This document shows, in pieces, positions 6,433-6,702 of a stretch of DNA of 6,702 bases. Positions within the stretch are counted from its first letter, which is position 1; every line of letters begins with the position of its first letter. Below the pieces are notes generated by a model, which did no database searches, was not told where the DNA came from, and saw only the letters and a list, made by a program, of their open reading frames with translations. Both the position numbers and the translations under genes were made by a program. This stretch comes from CAYLUN01 sp964386865 (GTDB lineage: Bacteria; Verrucomicrobiota; Kiritimatiellia; RFP12; UBA1067). Location: assembly GCA_964386865.1 (NCBI GenBank), contig CAYLUN010000176.1:1-6702 (forward strand). The letters run 5' to 3'.

Positions 6433-6442
6433 TTGCTCCCCC

Positions 6443-6702
6443 TTAAATTCGGTAAATTCCAATCCAGTCAGGAGCCTGGAGATACGGGCCGGCCATGTAA
6501 CTTTTAGGAACTTCGCCGCCCCAGACGAACTCGCCCAGAGGCATGATCTTTTCGTCGTACGCCATGGCCAGATGCGCGTGCGGCGCCCAGTCCCAGTGCA
6601 GGTTGATGACCAGCGGCGGATGCGCCTTTGCATATTCAAGCATCCGGAGGCAATTGGTGACGCCGGAGTGGATGTAGGCGTCGGTCGAACATTGCGTAAT
6701 CG
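6443..6702 (-). CDS. Unrecognised protein, C-terminal fragment cut by window edge
   Basis: The last 85 codons of a gene entering from the right edge, in frame through 6700 and ending with TAA at 6443-6445. The frame stays open up to the edge, so the internal ATG at 6643 is probably not the start. The fragment is rich in aromatic residues and histidine: VINLHWDWAPHAHLAMAYDE (31-50), GEFVWGGEVP (56-65) and GPYLQAPDWIGIYRI at the terminus. I do not recognise the family. The WDWAPHAH segment could be a metal or active-site loop, and the many tryptophans suit an enzyme acting on sugars, but both points are guesses. It ends 10 bp before the SGNH hydrolase start, so it probably belongs to the same transcript. 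A coding call is supported by this tight spacing and the strong ribosome-binding site that follows its stop. Confidence 0.7.
   Translation of the reverse strand, partial: ITQCSTDAYIHSGVTNCLRMLEYAKAHPPLVINLHWDWAPHAHLAMAYDEKIMPLGEFVWGGEVPKSYMAGPYLQAPDWIGIYRI

Overview
This is a GC-rich bacterial window in which every supportable gene reads leftward (minus strand). No single gene fixes the taxon. A Gfo/Idh/MocA oxidoreductase, an AP-endonuclease-2-type sugar isomerase, an exported ThuA-like protein and a non-GDSL SGNH hydrolase together are typical of carbohydrate-degrading Verrucomicrobiota, Lentisphaerota/Kiritimatiellota or Planctomycetota. That assignment is inference from gene content, not from a marker gene.

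There are two gene blocks, described here in the direction of transcription (right to left). The first block runs from the right edge to 3253. It contains the C-terminal 85 codons of an unrecognised protein (6443 to the edge), a Sec-exported SGNH/GDSL-type hydrolase (5521-6432), a ThuA-like protein with a clear twin-arginine signal (4517-5509), and a Sec-exported helical-repeat protein of unknown function (3253-4512). The gaps are only 10, 11 and 4 bp, so this looks like one transcript encoding mainly exported proteins. It would probably act on an extracellular or periplasmic sugar or esterified glycan.

A 238-bp AT-richer spacer (3015-3252) separates the blocks. It carries a good sigma-70-type promoter firing leftward, with TTGACA, an 18-bp spacer and an extended -10 TGC-CATACT. 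Two dyads containing TGGCATA overlap the -10 and the presumed start of transcription, and look like an autoregulatory operator.

The second block holds a GntR/HutC-type regulator with a UTRA effector domain (2232-3014), a Gfo/Idh/MocA NAD(P)-dependent sugar oxidoreductase (1027-2178), a TIM-barrel sugar isomerase/epimerase-like enzyme (86-1003), and the first 21 codons of a deoxyribose-phosphate aldolase (DeoC) family protein cut by the left edge (1-64). This is a sugar-responsive cytoplasmic catabolic operon. The regulator probably senses a sugar (phosphate), the oxidoreductase oxidises a sugar hydroxyl, the TIM-barrel enzyme isomerises or cleaves the product, and the aldolase splits a sugar phosphate.

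Oxidoreductase/TIM-barrel pairs of this kind are known from inositol-type and 3-keto-sugar pathways. The exported ThuA and SGNH proteins next door could supply the substrate, but no transporter is visible in the window. The substrate cannot be named from sequence alone. No RNA gene, mobile element, CRISPR array or integration scar was seen.
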